The notes beneath the pieces are model-generated. The model was not told the DNA's origin. It ran no database searches and was given only the letters and a program-made list of their open reading frames with translations. From Marinobacter mobilis (lineage in GTDB: Bacteria; Pseudomonadota; Gammaproteobacteria; Pseudomonadales; Oleiphilaceae): a stretch of DNA of 64,000 nucleotides. How positions within the stretch are numbered: position 1 is the first letter of the stretch; the number at the start of each line of letters is the position of its first letter. Shown here piece by piece: positions 1 to 11,163 of the stretch. Made by a program: the position numbers and the translations under genes. Location of the stretch: positions 186,001 to 250,000 of the forward strand of contig NZ_FNNE01000006.1 of assembly GCF_900106945.1 (NCBI RefSeq), given 5' to 3'.

Positions 1-2
1 AT

Positions 3-749
3 GGTGACGGTCTCTTTGAAACCATTCGGGTTCATGGGCAGCGGTTGCTGCTGGGAGATCGTCACCTTACCCGGCTACACGAAGGTGCGCAGCGGCTGGG
101 CATTCCTGTTGCCCGGTCAGATCTGGAGAGTTGCCTGGCAGAGGCTCTGGATCGTTACGCCCGTCCTGGCGACTGGGTACTCAAGCTGATCCTGACTCGC
201 GGCGTCGGGGGCAGAGGCTATGTCCCTCCCGTGCCGTGCCAGCCCCGGCTCATTCTTTCTTGCCATGAGATGCCCGTCTTACCTGACCCCGCTGGAGTAT
301 CCGTTCAGCTTGGTCGTCATCCGCTGGCGGTAAATCCGGTGCTGGCGGGTCTCAAGAGTCTGAACCGACTCGACCAGGTAATGGCCAGTGCCGAGCTTGG
401 CGCGGGTAATTACGAGGTGCTGATGACGGATGGTCACGGGCATCTGCTGGAAGGCACCCGCACCAATCTCATGCTGCGAGTGAGTGGCCAGTGGTTGATG
501 CCGCCAATGTCGGCACTGGCGGTGCATGGGGTGATGCAGGCTGAGGTGAAAGCTCAGTTACAGGCTGCCGGTGAGGTGGTTCGGGAGCAGCCGTTGGACC
601 TGTCGCTTCTCAGTCATCCACAGCTTGACGGTGTGTTCCTGATGAACAGCGTGACGGGTATTGTACCGGTGAGCAGAATTGATGACCGGGATTTGCCAAT
701 TGACGGTTCCCTTGCGACAATCTGCCGTCCATTGACCAGCCTGAAGTAA
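3..749 (+). CDS. pabC: Aminodeoxychorismate lyase, 5'-truncated by window edge
   Basis: PLP-dependent fold-type IV lyase that converts 4-amino-4-deoxychorismate to p-aminobenzoate and pyruvate in folate synthesis. The frame is open from base 3 and starts with GDGLFETIRV, the conserved N-terminal motif of PabC, so the true start lies upstream of the window. Further family marks are K-S-L-N-R (the PLP lysine region), the EGTRTNLM stretch and the C-terminal MNSVTGIVPV. About 248 residues are visible, close to full length (about 270). It is followed after 5 bases by mltG and then tmk, the usual gammaproteobacterial order fabF-pabC-mltG-tmk. An internal ATG at 45 is in frame but would remove the conserved GDGLFET motif. 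Confidence 0.9.
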   Translation, partial: GDGLFETIRVHGQRLLLGDRHLTRLHEGAQRLGIPVARSDLESCLAEALDRYARPGDWVLKLILTRGVGGRGYVPPVPCQPRLILSCHEMPVLPDPAGVSVQLGRHPLAVNPVLAGLKSLNRLDQVMASAELGAGNYEVLMTDGHGHLLEGTRTNLMLRVSGQWLMPPMSALAVHGVMQAEVKAQLQAAGEVVREQPLDLSLLSHPQLDGVFLMNSVTGIVPVSRIDDRDLPIDGSLATICRPLTSLK

Positions 750-754
750 CGCCC

Positions 755-2430
<1,676 letters not shown>

Positions 2431-2496
2431 CCGATCCGCTGATACCGCTGGCGCGGGCCATACGCACAAACCGTCGTTGAAAATGACGGGTTTATG

Positions 2497-2536
2497 ACAC
2501 AGACTGTTTTTCAACCAGTTTCAATTCCGTCTGTGT
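2497..2536. repeat. Inverted repeat upstream of the AraC regulator
   Basis: Perfect 8-base arms ACACAGAC (2497-2504) and GTCTGTGT (2529-2536) are separated by 24 bases and end 14 bases before the ATG of the AraC-type gene. This could be an operator or a leader hairpin. No -10/-35 pair is convincing here. Confidence 0.4.
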
Positions 2537-2550
2537 AGCGTTGTCGGCCT

Positions 2551-3360
2551 ATGCTCAATGCCAGTCTGCTCAAGTTGCCTGAAGCATCTCATCAGCACCG
2601 CCATGAATACCACCAGTTGGTCATCGGTGTTCGAGGTCATGCGGAGCTGTGTGTTGATGGGCATGGCGCCTTGCTCGATACCTGGAGTGCCTGCCTGGTT
2701 CCGACGGACGTTCGCCATGATTACCGGGGCGATCAGCAGAATCATGTTCTGGTGATCAATCTCGATCCCTATATGCCCGCTCTTGGTTCCCCTGATCATG
2801 CCGATTACGATGGACTCTCAGCCCTGTTTGAGCGTCCTCGTACCATGGCCCTGGACAATCGGCTGCAAGGCCTTGTGCAGTTCTGTGCCGGAGAATTTGA
2901 TCGCTGTCCGGACAACGAAGCGCTTCGCCGTCATCTGTCTGCCGGCATCCTCCATTGCCTGGTCGATCGTGTTGTCGATGAGGCTCCGGCGATAACGTCC
3001 AGTCGGACGGGCCTCAGCCCGGAGACCATTCGTCGCTATGTTATGGAAAACCTGCACCGCAAGATCACGGTACAGGACATGGCCAACGTGGCCTGCCTCA
3101 GTGTCAGCCGCTTCCATGAGATCTTCCGCACCCTCACCGGTGTTTCACCGCACCAGTTTCTGCTGCAGATCCGGTTGGATCAGGCTATTCAGCTGCTTGG
3201 CGGTACCCAGTTGTCGGTCTCCGAAATCAGCTACCGGACCGGCTTTTCCAGTCAAAGTGCGCTGACCAATGCGATGCGAAAGCATCGCGGTACGGTTCCT
3301 TCCAATCTTCGCCCCGGTCTCCGCGCCAACCACCTGCTTTCCCGCCATTCGACTGGCTGA
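2551..3360 (+). CDS. AraC family transcriptional regulator, likely of putA (PruR-like)
   Basis: 269-residue regulator with an N-terminal cupin-like sensing domain (the HQHRHEYHQLVIGVRG histidine cluster near residues 14-30) and a C-terminal AraC/XylS DNA-binding domain with two helix-turn-helix units (about residues 165-262, including ISYRTGFSSQSALTNAMRKHRG). It lies 190 bases upstream of putA on the same strand. In Pseudomonas an AraC-type activator, PruR, controls proline catabolism, and the PutA here has no ribbon-helix-helix repressor domain, so a separate regulator is expected. The target is inferred from context. The ribosome binding site before ATG 2551 is weak; no better start is seen. 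Confidence 0.8.
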   Translation: MLNASLLKLPEASHQHRHEYHQLVIGVRGHAELCVDGHGALLDTWSACLVPTDVRHDYRGDQQNHVLVINLDPYMPALGSPDHADYDGLSALFERPRTMALDNRLQGLVQFCAGEFDRCPDNEALRRHLSAGILHCLVDRVVDEAPAITSSRTGLSPETIRRYVMENLHRKITVQDMANVACLSVSRFHEIFRTLTGVSPHQFLLQIRLDQAIQLLGGTQLSVSEISYRTGFSSQSALTNAMRKHRGTVPSNLRPGLRANHLLSRHSTG

Positions 3361-3523
3361 CTCTCCACTGCAGAGCCCGTTTTTTCAGCACAATCGGAGA
3401 GTTTTGCAAACAATCCGTAGGGATTTACAACCATCTTGGGTCAATAGCGACTAACTTTAGTAATTAAGCGATGCCGTTTGGCGGGTCTGTTTAATCGATG
3501 TTTATTCCCTGGAACCTGCGGAG

Positions 3524-3535
3524 CCTGGTACCAGG
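3524..3535. promoter_or_regulatory. 12-bp perfect palindrome next to the putA ribosome binding site
   Basis: CCTGGTACCAGG at 3524-3535 is a perfect palindrome placed 2 bases before the GGAG ribosome binding site (3538-3541) of putA. It could be an operator or a small hairpin affecting initiation. Function not known. Confidence 0.4.
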
Positions 3536-3550
3536 TCGGAGAAACCTCCC

Positions 3551-6500
3551 ATGTTCAAGGCAAGCAGGGTACTCGAACCGGCGTTTCAGGAGCAGCCTCT
3601 GTCTGCATTCTGGCAGGGCATTGTCGAAAACTATGCCGTCGATGAGAGTGTTTACCTGAAGGAGATTGTCGCCATTGCACAAAGCGATGCTGCGGAGCTC
3701 CGTGATGTGACGGATATTGCTACGCGGCTTATTCATCAGGTGCGGGAGCAGGAAGACTCCGTGCACATGATTGACGCGCTGTTGCAGGAATACAGCCTTG
3801 ATACCCACGAGGGAATCCTGCTGATGTGCCTTGCTGAGGCGCTGATGCGCATCCCGGACAAGCACACCGCAGACGCCCTGATTGAAGATAAAATGTCCAT
3901 GGCGGACTGGAACCGGCACGTCGGGCGCAGTGATTCGACGCTGGTCAACGCGTCCACCTGGGGGCTGATGCTCACCGGCCGAGTGGTCAAGCTCGACAAG
4001 CGGCTGGACGGCTCACCCACGAATATCTGGAAACGGCTGGTCAAACGCAGTGGCGAGCCGGTCATCCGCAGCGCCATGTACAAAGCGATGGGGATCATGG
4101 CCCGGCAGTTTGTGCTGGGCCGGGATATTCACGAGGCGCTGAAGACGGGTGCCGGCTATCGCGACCGGGGCTACACCTACTCATTTGATATGCTCGGCGA
4201 GGCGGCGATGACCCACGCCGATGCTGCCCGCTACCACGCCGATTATCGCAAGGCGATTGCCGCGGTGGGTGACGACCGCTATCCGGCTGACGGCGCTCTG
4301 CGACCTTCCATCTCTATCAAGCTTTCCGCACTTCATCCCCGGTATGAGGCCTCTCAGGAAACCCGGATTCTGACGGAGTTGTACGACTCCGTTGTTGGGC
4401 TGCTCAGGTTCGCCCGGGAGAAATCGATTGCCATTACCATCGACGCCGAGGAAATGGACCGCCTGGAGTTGTCGCTGAAGCTGTTCGAGAAACTGTATCG
4501 GGCGCCGGAGATTAAAGGGTGGGGTGGTCTTGGCCTCGTTGTTCAGGCTTACTCAAAGCGGGCCCTGCCAGTGTTGTGCTGGCTGACCAGGCTGGCCCGG
4601 GAGCAGGGTGATGAAATTCCGGTGCGCCTGGTAAAAGGCGCCTACTGGGACAGTGAGATCAAGCTGTGCCAGCAACTGGGTCTGCAAGGGTACCCCGTGT
4701 TTACCCGCAAGGAGGCCACCGATGCGTCCTATCTGGCATGCCTGCGTTACCTGCTCAGTGATTACACTCAGGGTGCACTGTATCCGCAGCTGGCCAGTCA
4801 CAATGCACACACGGTAGCGTCGGTCATTGCGATGGCTCGTCATAAAAAGCGCCGGATCGAGTTTCAACGTCTGCATGGCATGGGAGACGCGCTCTATAAC
4901 GCGGTGCTGAAGGACTATGACTATCCGGTGCGAATCTATGCTCCGGTGGGGGCTCACAAGGATCTGCTGCCTTATCTGGTCCGTCGATTGCTCGAAAATG
5001 GTGCCAATTCGTCCTTCGTCCACCGGCTGGTCGATGCCGAAACACCGGTTGATACGCTGGTGCGTAATCCGGTTCAGGAGCTCACCAGGCACCGTTCATT
5101 GCCCAACGACCGGATCGCGTTGCCCAGGGCGATCTACGGAGGGCAGCGGAAAAATGCCCGGGGCATCAATCTCAACGTTGAACACGACCTCACCCCCTTG
5201 ATGACCACGCTTGGCCACTGGGCTGACGCTCGCTGGGAAGCTGGCCCGCTTATCGACGGACAGCGCCGCCCGGATGGTGAACGCAAGGCCGTGTGCTCCC
5301 CCCAGGATCTTGATCGACTGGTGGGGCACGTGGTCTGGTCGGGTAAGGATGACGTCGAGCAGGCTCTGGCGGCCGCCCATCGTGGATTTACCGACTGGAG
5401 TGAAAAGCCGGCCGATGAGCGGGCAGACTGTCTTGAACGATTTGCTGACCTGTTGGAAGCGAACTTTGCAGAGTTGATGGCCATCTGTTGTCGGGAAGCC
5501 GGCAAGAATCTGCAGGACAGCATTGACGAAGTTCGTGAGGCGATCGATTTCTGCCGGTATTACGCAATTCAGGGTCGCGCCCGTTTTGGTGTCCCGATGG
5601 CGTTGCCCGGACCGACAGGGGAGAGCAACGAGCTCTACCTGGAGGGGCGTGGCGTATTCCTGTGTATCAGCCCCTGGAATTTCCCGCTGGCCATTTTCAC
5701 CGGCCAGATCATGGCCGCGCTGGTTGCAGGCAATACGGTTGTCGCCAAGCCGGCCGAGCAGACGTCGCTGGTGGCTCACCGCGCGGTTGAGCTGATGCTG
5801 GAGGCGGGGTTTCCGCCAGGGGTGATCCAGTTGTTGCCTGGTGACGGCGAGGCTATCGGTGGTCAGCTGACTCCAGACCCTCGAATTGCCGGTATCGCGT
5901 TTACCGGTTCTACCCAGGTCGCCCATAGTCTTAACCGGGCTCTGGCTCAGCGGGAGGGGGCCATCGTTCCGCTGATTGCCGAAACCGGTGGCCAGAATGC
6001 CATGATCGTTGACAGCAGTGCGCTGCCGGAGCAGGTGGTCCGGGATGTGATTCAATCGGCGTTTGCCAGTGCTGGTCAACGCTGCTCCGCCCTGCGGGTT
6101 CTGTATCTGCAGAAGGATGTGGCTGACCGTATCGAGGAACTTCTCGCCGGGGCCATGCAGGAGCTTTCAGTGGGGGATCCTGCGCTGGCCAGTACCGATG
6201 TGGGACCGCTCATTGATGGCGAAGCCCTGACCAACCTGAAGGCCCACCTGGACGAACTGGACGCCACCAGCCGCCTCATTGCCCGTGCGCCGCTTCCAAT
6301 GGTGTCTCAGCCGGCTCACTTCCTGGCGCCGGTGGCCTACGGCATCGACTCGATGAAGCAGCTCACTCAGGAGCACTTTGGCCCGGTTCTTCACGTTATT
6401 CGTTATGCCGCGGACGATCTGGACGCGGTCATTCGTGAAATCAACGAGGCGGGCTATGGCTTGACCCTCGGAATCCATAGCCGTAGCGAGAGCACTGCGG

Positions 6501-6730
6501 CCTACATCGAAAAGAAGGTCAAGGTTGGCAACACCTACATTAACCGCAACCAGATCGGCGCGGTGGTTGGGGTTCAGCCTTTTGGAGGACGGGGCCTGTC
6601 TGGTACCGGCCCGAAAGCAGGTGGTCCGCACTATCTGTTGCGATTTGCGACAGAACGGTCGCGGACCATCAATACCACGGCAGTCGGAGGGAACGCGTCA
6701 CTGCTATCACTCGGAGTGGAAAAGATTTGA
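3551..6730 (+). CDS. putA: Bifunctional proline dehydrogenase / P5C dehydrogenase
   Basis: Oxidises proline to glutamate in two steps at the membrane surface: FAD-dependent proline dehydrogenase, then NAD-dependent glutamate-semialdehyde dehydrogenase, with channelling. The 1059-residue protein has a helical arm (1-190), the proline dehydrogenase barrel (about 190-480, with SIKLSALHPRYE and VRLVKGAYWDSEIK) and an aldehyde dehydrogenase domain (about 575-1045) with ETGGQN (Glu811) and GQRCSALR (catalytic Cys845). The N-terminal ribbon-helix-helix DNA-binding domain of E. coli PutA (about 1320 residues) is absent, so this enzyme should not regulate its own gene. The GGAG at 3538 supports ATG 3551. 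putP follows after 101 bases. Confidence 0.96.
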   Translation: MFKASRVLEPAFQEQPLSAFWQGIVENYAVDESVYLKEIVAIAQSDAAELRDVTDIATRLIHQVREQEDSVHMIDALLQEYSLDTHEGILLMCLAEALMRIPDKHTADALIEDKMSMADWNRHVGRSDSTLVNASTWGLMLTGRVVKLDKRLDGSPTNIWKRLVKRSGEPVIRSAMYKAMGIMARQFVLGRDIHEALKTGAGYRDRGYTYSFDMLGEAAMTHADAARYHADYRKAIAAVGDDRYPADGALRPSISIKLSALHPRYEASQETRILTELYDSVVGLLRFAREKSIAITIDAEEMDRLELSLKLFEKLYRAPEIKGWGGLGLVVQAYSKRALPVLCWLTRLAREQGDEIPVRLVKGAYWDSEIKLCQQLGLQGYPVFTRKEATDASYLACLRYLLSDYTQGALYPQLASHNAHTVASVIAMARHKKRRIEFQRLHGMGDALYNAVLKDYDYPVRIYAPVGAHKDLLPYLVRRLLENGANSSFVHRLVDAETPVDTLVRNPVQELTRHRSLPNDRIALPRAIYGGQRKNARGINLNVEHDLTPLMTTLGHWADARWEAGPLIDGQRRPDGERKAVCSPQDLDRLVGHVVWSGKDDVEQALAAAHRGFTDWSEKPADERADCLERFADLLEANFAELMAICCREAGKNLQDSIDEVREAIDFCRYYAIQGRARFGVPMALPGPTGESNELYLEGRGVFLCISPWNFPLAIFTGQIMAALVAGNTVVAKPAEQTSLVAHRAVELMLEAGFPPGVIQLLPGDGEAIGGQLTPDPRIAGIAFTGSTQVAHSLNRALAQREGAIVPLIAETGGQNAMIVDSSALPEQVVRDVIQSAFASAGQRCSALRVLYLQKDVADRIEELLAGAMQELSVGDPALASTDVGPLIDGEALTNLKAHLDELDATSRLIARAPLPMVSQPAHFLAPVAYGIDSMKQLTQEHFGPVLHVIRYAADDLDAVIREINEAGYGLTLGIHSRSESTAAYIEKKVKVGNTYINRNQIGAVVGVQPFGGRGLSGTGPKAGGPHYLLRFATERSRTINTTAVGGNASLLSLGVEKI

Positions 6731-6831
6731 TGCTGCTTTCGCCGCTGGCGCCCTTTGTGCCAGGGCATGTATGCATCTGATACGACAACCGACAACAACT
6801 AGCGAGCACAGCGCATTGGGAGACAAATATA

Positions 6832-8307
6832 ATGACTGATGGCAACTTGGGCGTAAGCCTGACATTCCTTGTCTATATTCTATTGATGTTGGGTATTGGT
6901 TACGTTGCCTATCGGCGCACGTCCAATCTGTCTGACTATATACTCGGCGGGCGCAGCCTCGGGCCCCTGCCGTCGGCACTCAGTGCAGGAGCTTCCGACA
7001 TGAGTGGCTGGCTGCTGCTCGGGCTTCCTGGCTACGCCTATGCCGCCGGCTATGAGGCTATCTGGATTGCGGTAGGGCTGCTGGCAGGTACCTGGTTGAA
7101 CTGGCTGTTTGTGGCCAAGCGCTTGCGGACCTATTCTCTTGCCGCAGGCGACTCCCTGACCCTGCCATCCTTTTTCGAAAACCGTTTCCACGATACATCC
7201 CGCATCCTGCGGGTGGTGTCGGCGTTTTTTATCCTTCTGTTCTTCCTGTTCTACACCAGTTCGGGTCTGGTCGCCGGAGGCAAGCTGTTCGAGACCGTGT
7301 TTGGTCTGAACTATTCCACCGCGGTTATTGTCGGAACCCTGGCAGTGGTGTCCTACACCTTCTTCGGCGGGTTTCTTGCTGTTGCCTGGACTGACGTCAT
7401 CCAGGGGCTGTTGATGTTTGCGGCCCTGCTGCTGGTTCCGATCATGGCGATCCAGGCTGATGGCGGCTGGGGTGCAACTCAGGCGGCCATGGAGCTGAAG
7501 AACCCGGAATTCCTCAATGCCCTGACCAGCAGCGATGGCTCTGCCATTTCGCTGATTGCCATTCTGTCCCTGCTGGGGTGGGGGCTGGGCTACTTTGGTC
7601 AGCCTCACATCCTGGCTCGTTTCAAAGCCATTCGCAGTGAAGCGGATATCCCGATGGCCCGCCGTATCGCGGTGATCTGGAGTGGTATGGGCTTGCTGGG
7701 TGCGTTGCTGGTCGGCTTTGCTGCCATCGGTTACTTTGAGACGCCGCTGGAAGACGGTGAGCGTGCATTCATGCTTTTGGTCGATGCTCTGTTCCATCCG
7801 GTAATTGCGGGTATCCTGCTGGCTGCGATTCTGGCGGCGGTGATGAGCACGGCAGATTCGCAGTTGCTGGTGTCGTCCTCAGCGCTGGCTGAAGATTTCT
7901 ACAAGGCGCTGTTCCGTCGGGAGGCGTCCCAGGGTGAGCTGGTCTGGGTTGGCCGCTTTGCGGTGATGGGGATCGCTATTATTGCCTGTATCCTGGCGTT
8001 CAATCCGGACAGCAAGGTGCTTGAGCTGGTGTCCTACGCCTGGGCCGGGTTCGGCGCTGCCTTTGGTCCTGCGCTGATCTTGTCCCTCTACTGGAAGCGC
8101 ATGACCCGTGCAGGGGCGGTAGCGGGTATTATTGTCGGCGGTGCGACCGTAGTGATCTGGGGTAACCTGTCGGGAGGCATTCTCGACCTCTATGAGATCA
8201 TCCCGGGATTCATCCTGGCGACCATTTCGATTGTTGTGGTTTCTCTGGCGGGCGCTGAGCCTCCCCGTGAAGTGCAGGAGTCGTTTGATCGTGCCATGGG
8301 TTCCTGA
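6832..8307 (+). CDS. putP: Sodium/proline symporter
   Basis: Sodium:solute symporter family protein that imports proline with Na+ across the inner membrane to feed PutA. The 491-residue protein is almost entirely hydrophobic with about 13 membrane segments and shows family motifs such as LGGRSLGPLPSALSAGASDMSG near residues 36-58 and LAAVMSTADSQLLVSSSALAEDFY near 332-355. GGGAG-like sequence (gggagac) lies about 7 bases before ATG 6832. It probably shares a transcript with putA and ends at a strong hairpin terminator (8333-8361). Confidence 0.95.
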   Translation: MTDGNLGVSLTFLVYILLMLGIGYVAYRRTSNLSDYILGGRSLGPLPSALSAGASDMSGWLLLGLPGYAYAAGYEAIWIAVGLLAGTWLNWLFVAKRLRTYSLAAGDSLTLPSFFENRFHDTSRILRVVSAFFILLFFLFYTSSGLVAGGKLFETVFGLNYSTAVIVGTLAVVSYTFFGGFLAVAWTDVIQGLLMFAALLLVPIMAIQADGGWGATQAAMELKNPEFLNALTSSDGSAISLIAILSLLGWGLGYFGQPHILARFKAIRSEADIPMARRIAVIWSGMGLLGALLVGFAAIGYFETPLEDGERAFMLLVDALFHPVIAGILLAAILAAVMSTADSQLLVSSSALAEDFYKALFRREASQGELVWVGRFAVMGIAIIACILAFNPDSKVLELVSYAWAGFGAAFGPALILSLYWKRMTRAGAVAGIIVGGATVVIWGNLSGGILDLYEIIPGFILATISIVVVSLAGAEPPREVQESFDRAMGS

Positions 8308-8332
8308 TTGGCCCCGGTAAGCTATCGAAACG

Positions 8333-8361
8333 AAAAAGGGCCCTGAGCGGGCCCTTTTTTT
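8333..8361 (+). terminator. Rho-independent terminator of putA-putP
   Basis: GGGCCC arms (8338-8343 and 8349-8354) around a 5-base loop are followed by seven T. Stands 25 bases after the putP stop. Confidence 0.88.
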
Positions 8362-8384
8362 ATGGGCTGCCGGATACGGGGCAC

Positions 8385-8415
8385 AAAAAAACGCCAGCCC
8401 GGAGGCTGGCGTTTT
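8385..8415 (-). terminator. Rho-independent terminator of acnB
   Basis: ACGCCAGCC (8391-8399) pairs with GGCTGGCGT (8404-8412) around a 4-base loop. Read on the minus strand it is followed by a run of T (8390-8385), so it mainly serves acnB; the four T on the plus side may back up putP termination. Confidence 0.85.
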
Positions 8416-8442
8416 CGGATGAGTTACCGTTCAGGCTGAAGC

Positions 8443-11037
8443 TTACTCAACGTTCGCTTCGGCAGCCTTCTTGGTGTACTCCTCCATCTTGTCGAAGTTG
8501 AGGTACTTGTAGATCTCTTTCGACATGCTGTTCAGGTTCTGCGCGTACTCCATGTATTCGGCCGGAGTCGGCAGTTTGCCCAGTACCGCGCCTACCGCAG
8601 CCAGTTCCGCAGAGGTCAGGTACACGTTGGCACCATCACCCAGGCGGTTCGGGAAGTTACGGGTAGACGTGGACAGAACAGTGGACTGAGCAGCAACACG
8701 TGCCTGGTTACCCATGCACAGGGAGCAGCCCGGCATCTCGGTGCGAACACCGGCGGTGCCGTAGGTGTTGAAGTAACCTTCTTCCATCAGCTGCGCCTGG
8801 TCCATCTTGGTCGGCGGAGACATCCACAGGCGAGTGCTCAGGGCACCTTTGTGTTGCTCCAGCAGCTTACCAGCGGCGCGGAAGTGACCGATGTTGGTCA
8901 TGCAGGAACCGATGAACACTTCGTCAACCTTGTCGCCAGCGACTTCGGACAGGAATCGGGCGTCGTCCGGGTCGTTCGGGCAGCAAACGATCGGCTCTTT
9001 GATGTCGGCCAGGTCGATTTCGATGACGTGAGCGTATTCAGCGTCCTTGTCGGCACGCATCAGGCTCGGGTTCGCCAGCCACTCTTCCATTGCCTTGGCG
9101 CGACGCTCCAGAGTACGCGGATCGCCGTAGCCTTCAGCAATCATCCAGCGCAACATGGTGATGTTGGAACGCAGGTACTCGGCAACGGAATCCTCGGACA
9201 GGTTGATGGTACAACCAGCAGCGGAACGCTCGGCAGAAGCGTCAGACAGTTCGAACGCCTGCTCGACAGTCAGCTCTTCCAGGCCTTCGATTTCCAGGAT
9301 GCGACCAGAGAATTCGTTGATCTTGCCTTTCTTCTCAACAGTCAGGATGCCCTGCTTGATGCCGTACAGCGGAATGGCGTGTACCAGGTCGCGCAGGGTG
9401 ATGCCCGGCTGCATTTCGCCCTTGAAGCGAACAAGCACAGACTCAGGCATATCCAGCGGCATAACGCCGGTGGCTGCAGCGAAGGCTACCAGGCCAGAAC
9501 CGGCCGGGAAGGAGATGCCCATCGGGAAACGGGTGTGGGAGTCACCACCGGTACCGACGGTGTCCGGCAGCAGCATGCGGTTCAGCCAGGAGTGGATGAT
9601 GCCGTCGCCCGGACGCAGGGCAACACCGCCACGGGTCTGGATGAAGTCCGGCATGGTGTGCTGCATTTCAACGTCAACCGGCTTCGGATAAGCAGCCGTG
9701 TGACAGAAAGACTGCATGACCAGGTCCGCCTGGAAGCCCAGACAGGCCAGATCTTTCAGTTCGTCACGGGTCATCGGGCCAGTGGTGTCCTGGGAGCCAA
9801 CGGTGGTCATCTTGGGCTCGCAGTAGGTGCCCGGACGAACGCCTTGTCCTTCTTCCAGACCGCAGGCCTTACCAACCATCTTCTGAGCCAGGGAGTAGCC
9901 CTTGGTGCCGGCTTCCGGATCAACCGGCAGACGGAAGATATCAGTAGCGCCCAGACCCAGAGCTTCGCGAGCCTTGTTGGTCAGGCCACGACCGATGATC
10001 AGGGGAATACGACCGCCGGCCTGAACTTCATCCAGGATGACGTCGGACTTGAACTTGTACTCGGAGATTACTTCACCGGCTTCGTTCAGGATCTTGCCGT
10101 CGTAAGGACGGATCTCGATCACGTCGCCCATGTTCATGTTGTCAACAGGCGCTTCGAAAACCAGGGCGCCGGCATCTTCCATGGTGTTGAAGAAGATCGG
10201 GGCAACCTTGTTACCGATACAGACACCACCGCCGCGCTTGTTGGGAACGCCCGGCAGGTCGTCACCAAAGAACCACAGTACGGAGTTGGTGGCCGATTTA
10301 CGGGAAGAACCGGTACCAACCACGTCGCCAACGAAGGCAACCGGCAGGCCTTTGGCCTTGATTTCGTCGATCTGGCTCATCGGGCCAGTCACACCGTGCT
10401 CTTCAGGAGTCAGACCGTCGCGGGTCATCTTGTAGGCAGCGCGGGCGTGCAGCGGGATGTCCGGACGGGACCAGGCATCCGGAGCCGGAGACAGGTCGTC
10501 GGTGTTGGTCTCGCCAGTCACCTTGAACACGACCATCTTCATGCTCTCGGCAACTTTCTTCTTGCCAGTGAACCACTCGGCATTGGCCCAGGATTCCATG
10601 ATGCTCTTGGCGACGGCGTTGCCGGCGTCCATTTTTTCCTTCACGTCGTTGAAGGCGTCGAACATCAGCAGTGTCTTTTTCAGCTGCTCACCAGCCAGTT
10701 CGGCCAGTTCAGCGTTGTCCAGCAGATCGACCAGAGTGGCGATGTTGTAGCCGCCCTGCATCATGCCCAGCAGTTGCACGGCTTTCTGCTTGCTGACCAG
10801 CGGGGAAGTGGCTTCGCCCTTGACGATGGCGGTCAGGAATGCGGCCTTTACGTAGGCAGCCTCGTCAACACCCGGCGGAATACGGTTTTCAAGCAGGTCT
10901 ACCAGGGTTTCTTCTTCGCCGGCCGGCGGGTTCTTGACCAGCTCAACCAGAGCTGCGGTTTGCTCAGCGTTCAGGGGCTTGGGGGGAATGCCCAGAGCTG
11001 CGCGTTCTGCAACGTGTTCACGATAGGCTTCTAACAC
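8443..11037 (-). CDS. acnB: Aconitate hydratase B
   Basis: Iron-sulfur enzyme that interconverts citrate and isocitrate in the TCA cycle (and 2-methyl-cis-aconitate in relatives). The 4Fe-4S cysteines are visible in GSCMTN and in PGCSLCMGN (Cys771 and Cys774). I place the start at GTG 11037, giving VLEAYREHVAERA and 864 residues, against 865 for E. coli AcnB, with GAGG 9 bases upstream. The ATG at 11052 lies in the same frame but has no ribosome binding site and adds five residues not found in the family. Gene ends at its own terminator; miaE is divergent. Confidence 0.96.
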   Translation of the reverse strand: MLEAYREHVAERAALGIPPKPLNAEQTAALVELVKNPPAGEEETLVDLLENRIPPGVDEAAYVKAAFLTAIVKGEATSPLVSKQKAVQLLGMMQGGYNIATLVDLLDNAELAELAGEQLKKTLLMFDAFNDVKEKMDAGNAVAKSIMESWANAEWFTGKKKVAESMKMVVFKVTGETNTDDLSPAPDAWSRPDIPLHARAAYKMTRDGLTPEEHGVTGPMSQIDEIKAKGLPVAFVGDVVGTGSSRKSATNSVLWFFGDDLPGVPNKRGGGVCIGNKVAPIFFNTMEDAGALVFEAPVDNMNMGDVIEIRPYDGKILNEAGEVISEYKFKSDVILDEVQAGGRIPLIIGRGLTNKAREALGLGATDIFRLPVDPEAGTKGYSLAQKMVGKACGLEEGQGVRPGTYCEPKMTTVGSQDTTGPMTRDELKDLACLGFQADLVMQSFCHTAAYPKPVDVEMQHTMPDFIQTRGGVALRPGDGIIHSWLNRMLLPDTVGTGGDSHTRFPMGISFPAGSGLVAFAAATGVMPLDMPESVLVRFKGEMQPGITLRDLVHAIPLYGIKQGILTVEKKGKINEFSGRILEIEGLEELTVEQAFELSDASAERSAAGCTINLSEDSVAEYLRSNITMLRWMIAEGYGDPRTLERRAKAMEEWLANPSLMRADKDAEYAHVIEIDLADIKEPIVCCPNDPDDARFLSEVAGDKVDEVFIGSCMTNIGHFRAAGKLLEQHKGALSTRLWMSPPTKMDQAQLMEEGYFNTYGTAGVRTEMPGCSLCMGNQARVAAQSTVLSTSTRNFPNRLGDGANVYLTSAELAAVGAVLGKLPTPAEYMEYAQNLNSMSKEIYKYLNFDKMEEYTKKAAEANVE

Positions 11038-11122
11038 GATATGGACCCTCATCAGTTGGAATGTCCCGCGCCTACAGCATCTTTGCCTGGCGGGAGTTTT
11101 ATGGCGAACAGGCCGTGGAGAC

Positions 11123-11145
11123 TCTCCGGAAGCTACCGGGAGAGG
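11123..11145. repeat. Hairpin in the acnB leader
   Basis: CTCTCCGG (11123-11130) and CCGGGAGAG (11137-11145) form a stem with one bulged base and a 6-base loop, within the untranslated region between the proposed acnB promoter and GTG 11037. There is no T run. Role unknown. Confidence 0.4.
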
Positions 11146-11163
11146 CTCCCTAACTGGCGCCGC

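Noticed and set aside
8851..11034. 727-codon open frame on the plus strand opposite acnB
   Set aside because: It is a by-product of high GC codon use in acnB; the translation has no domain motifs and acnB itself is certain.
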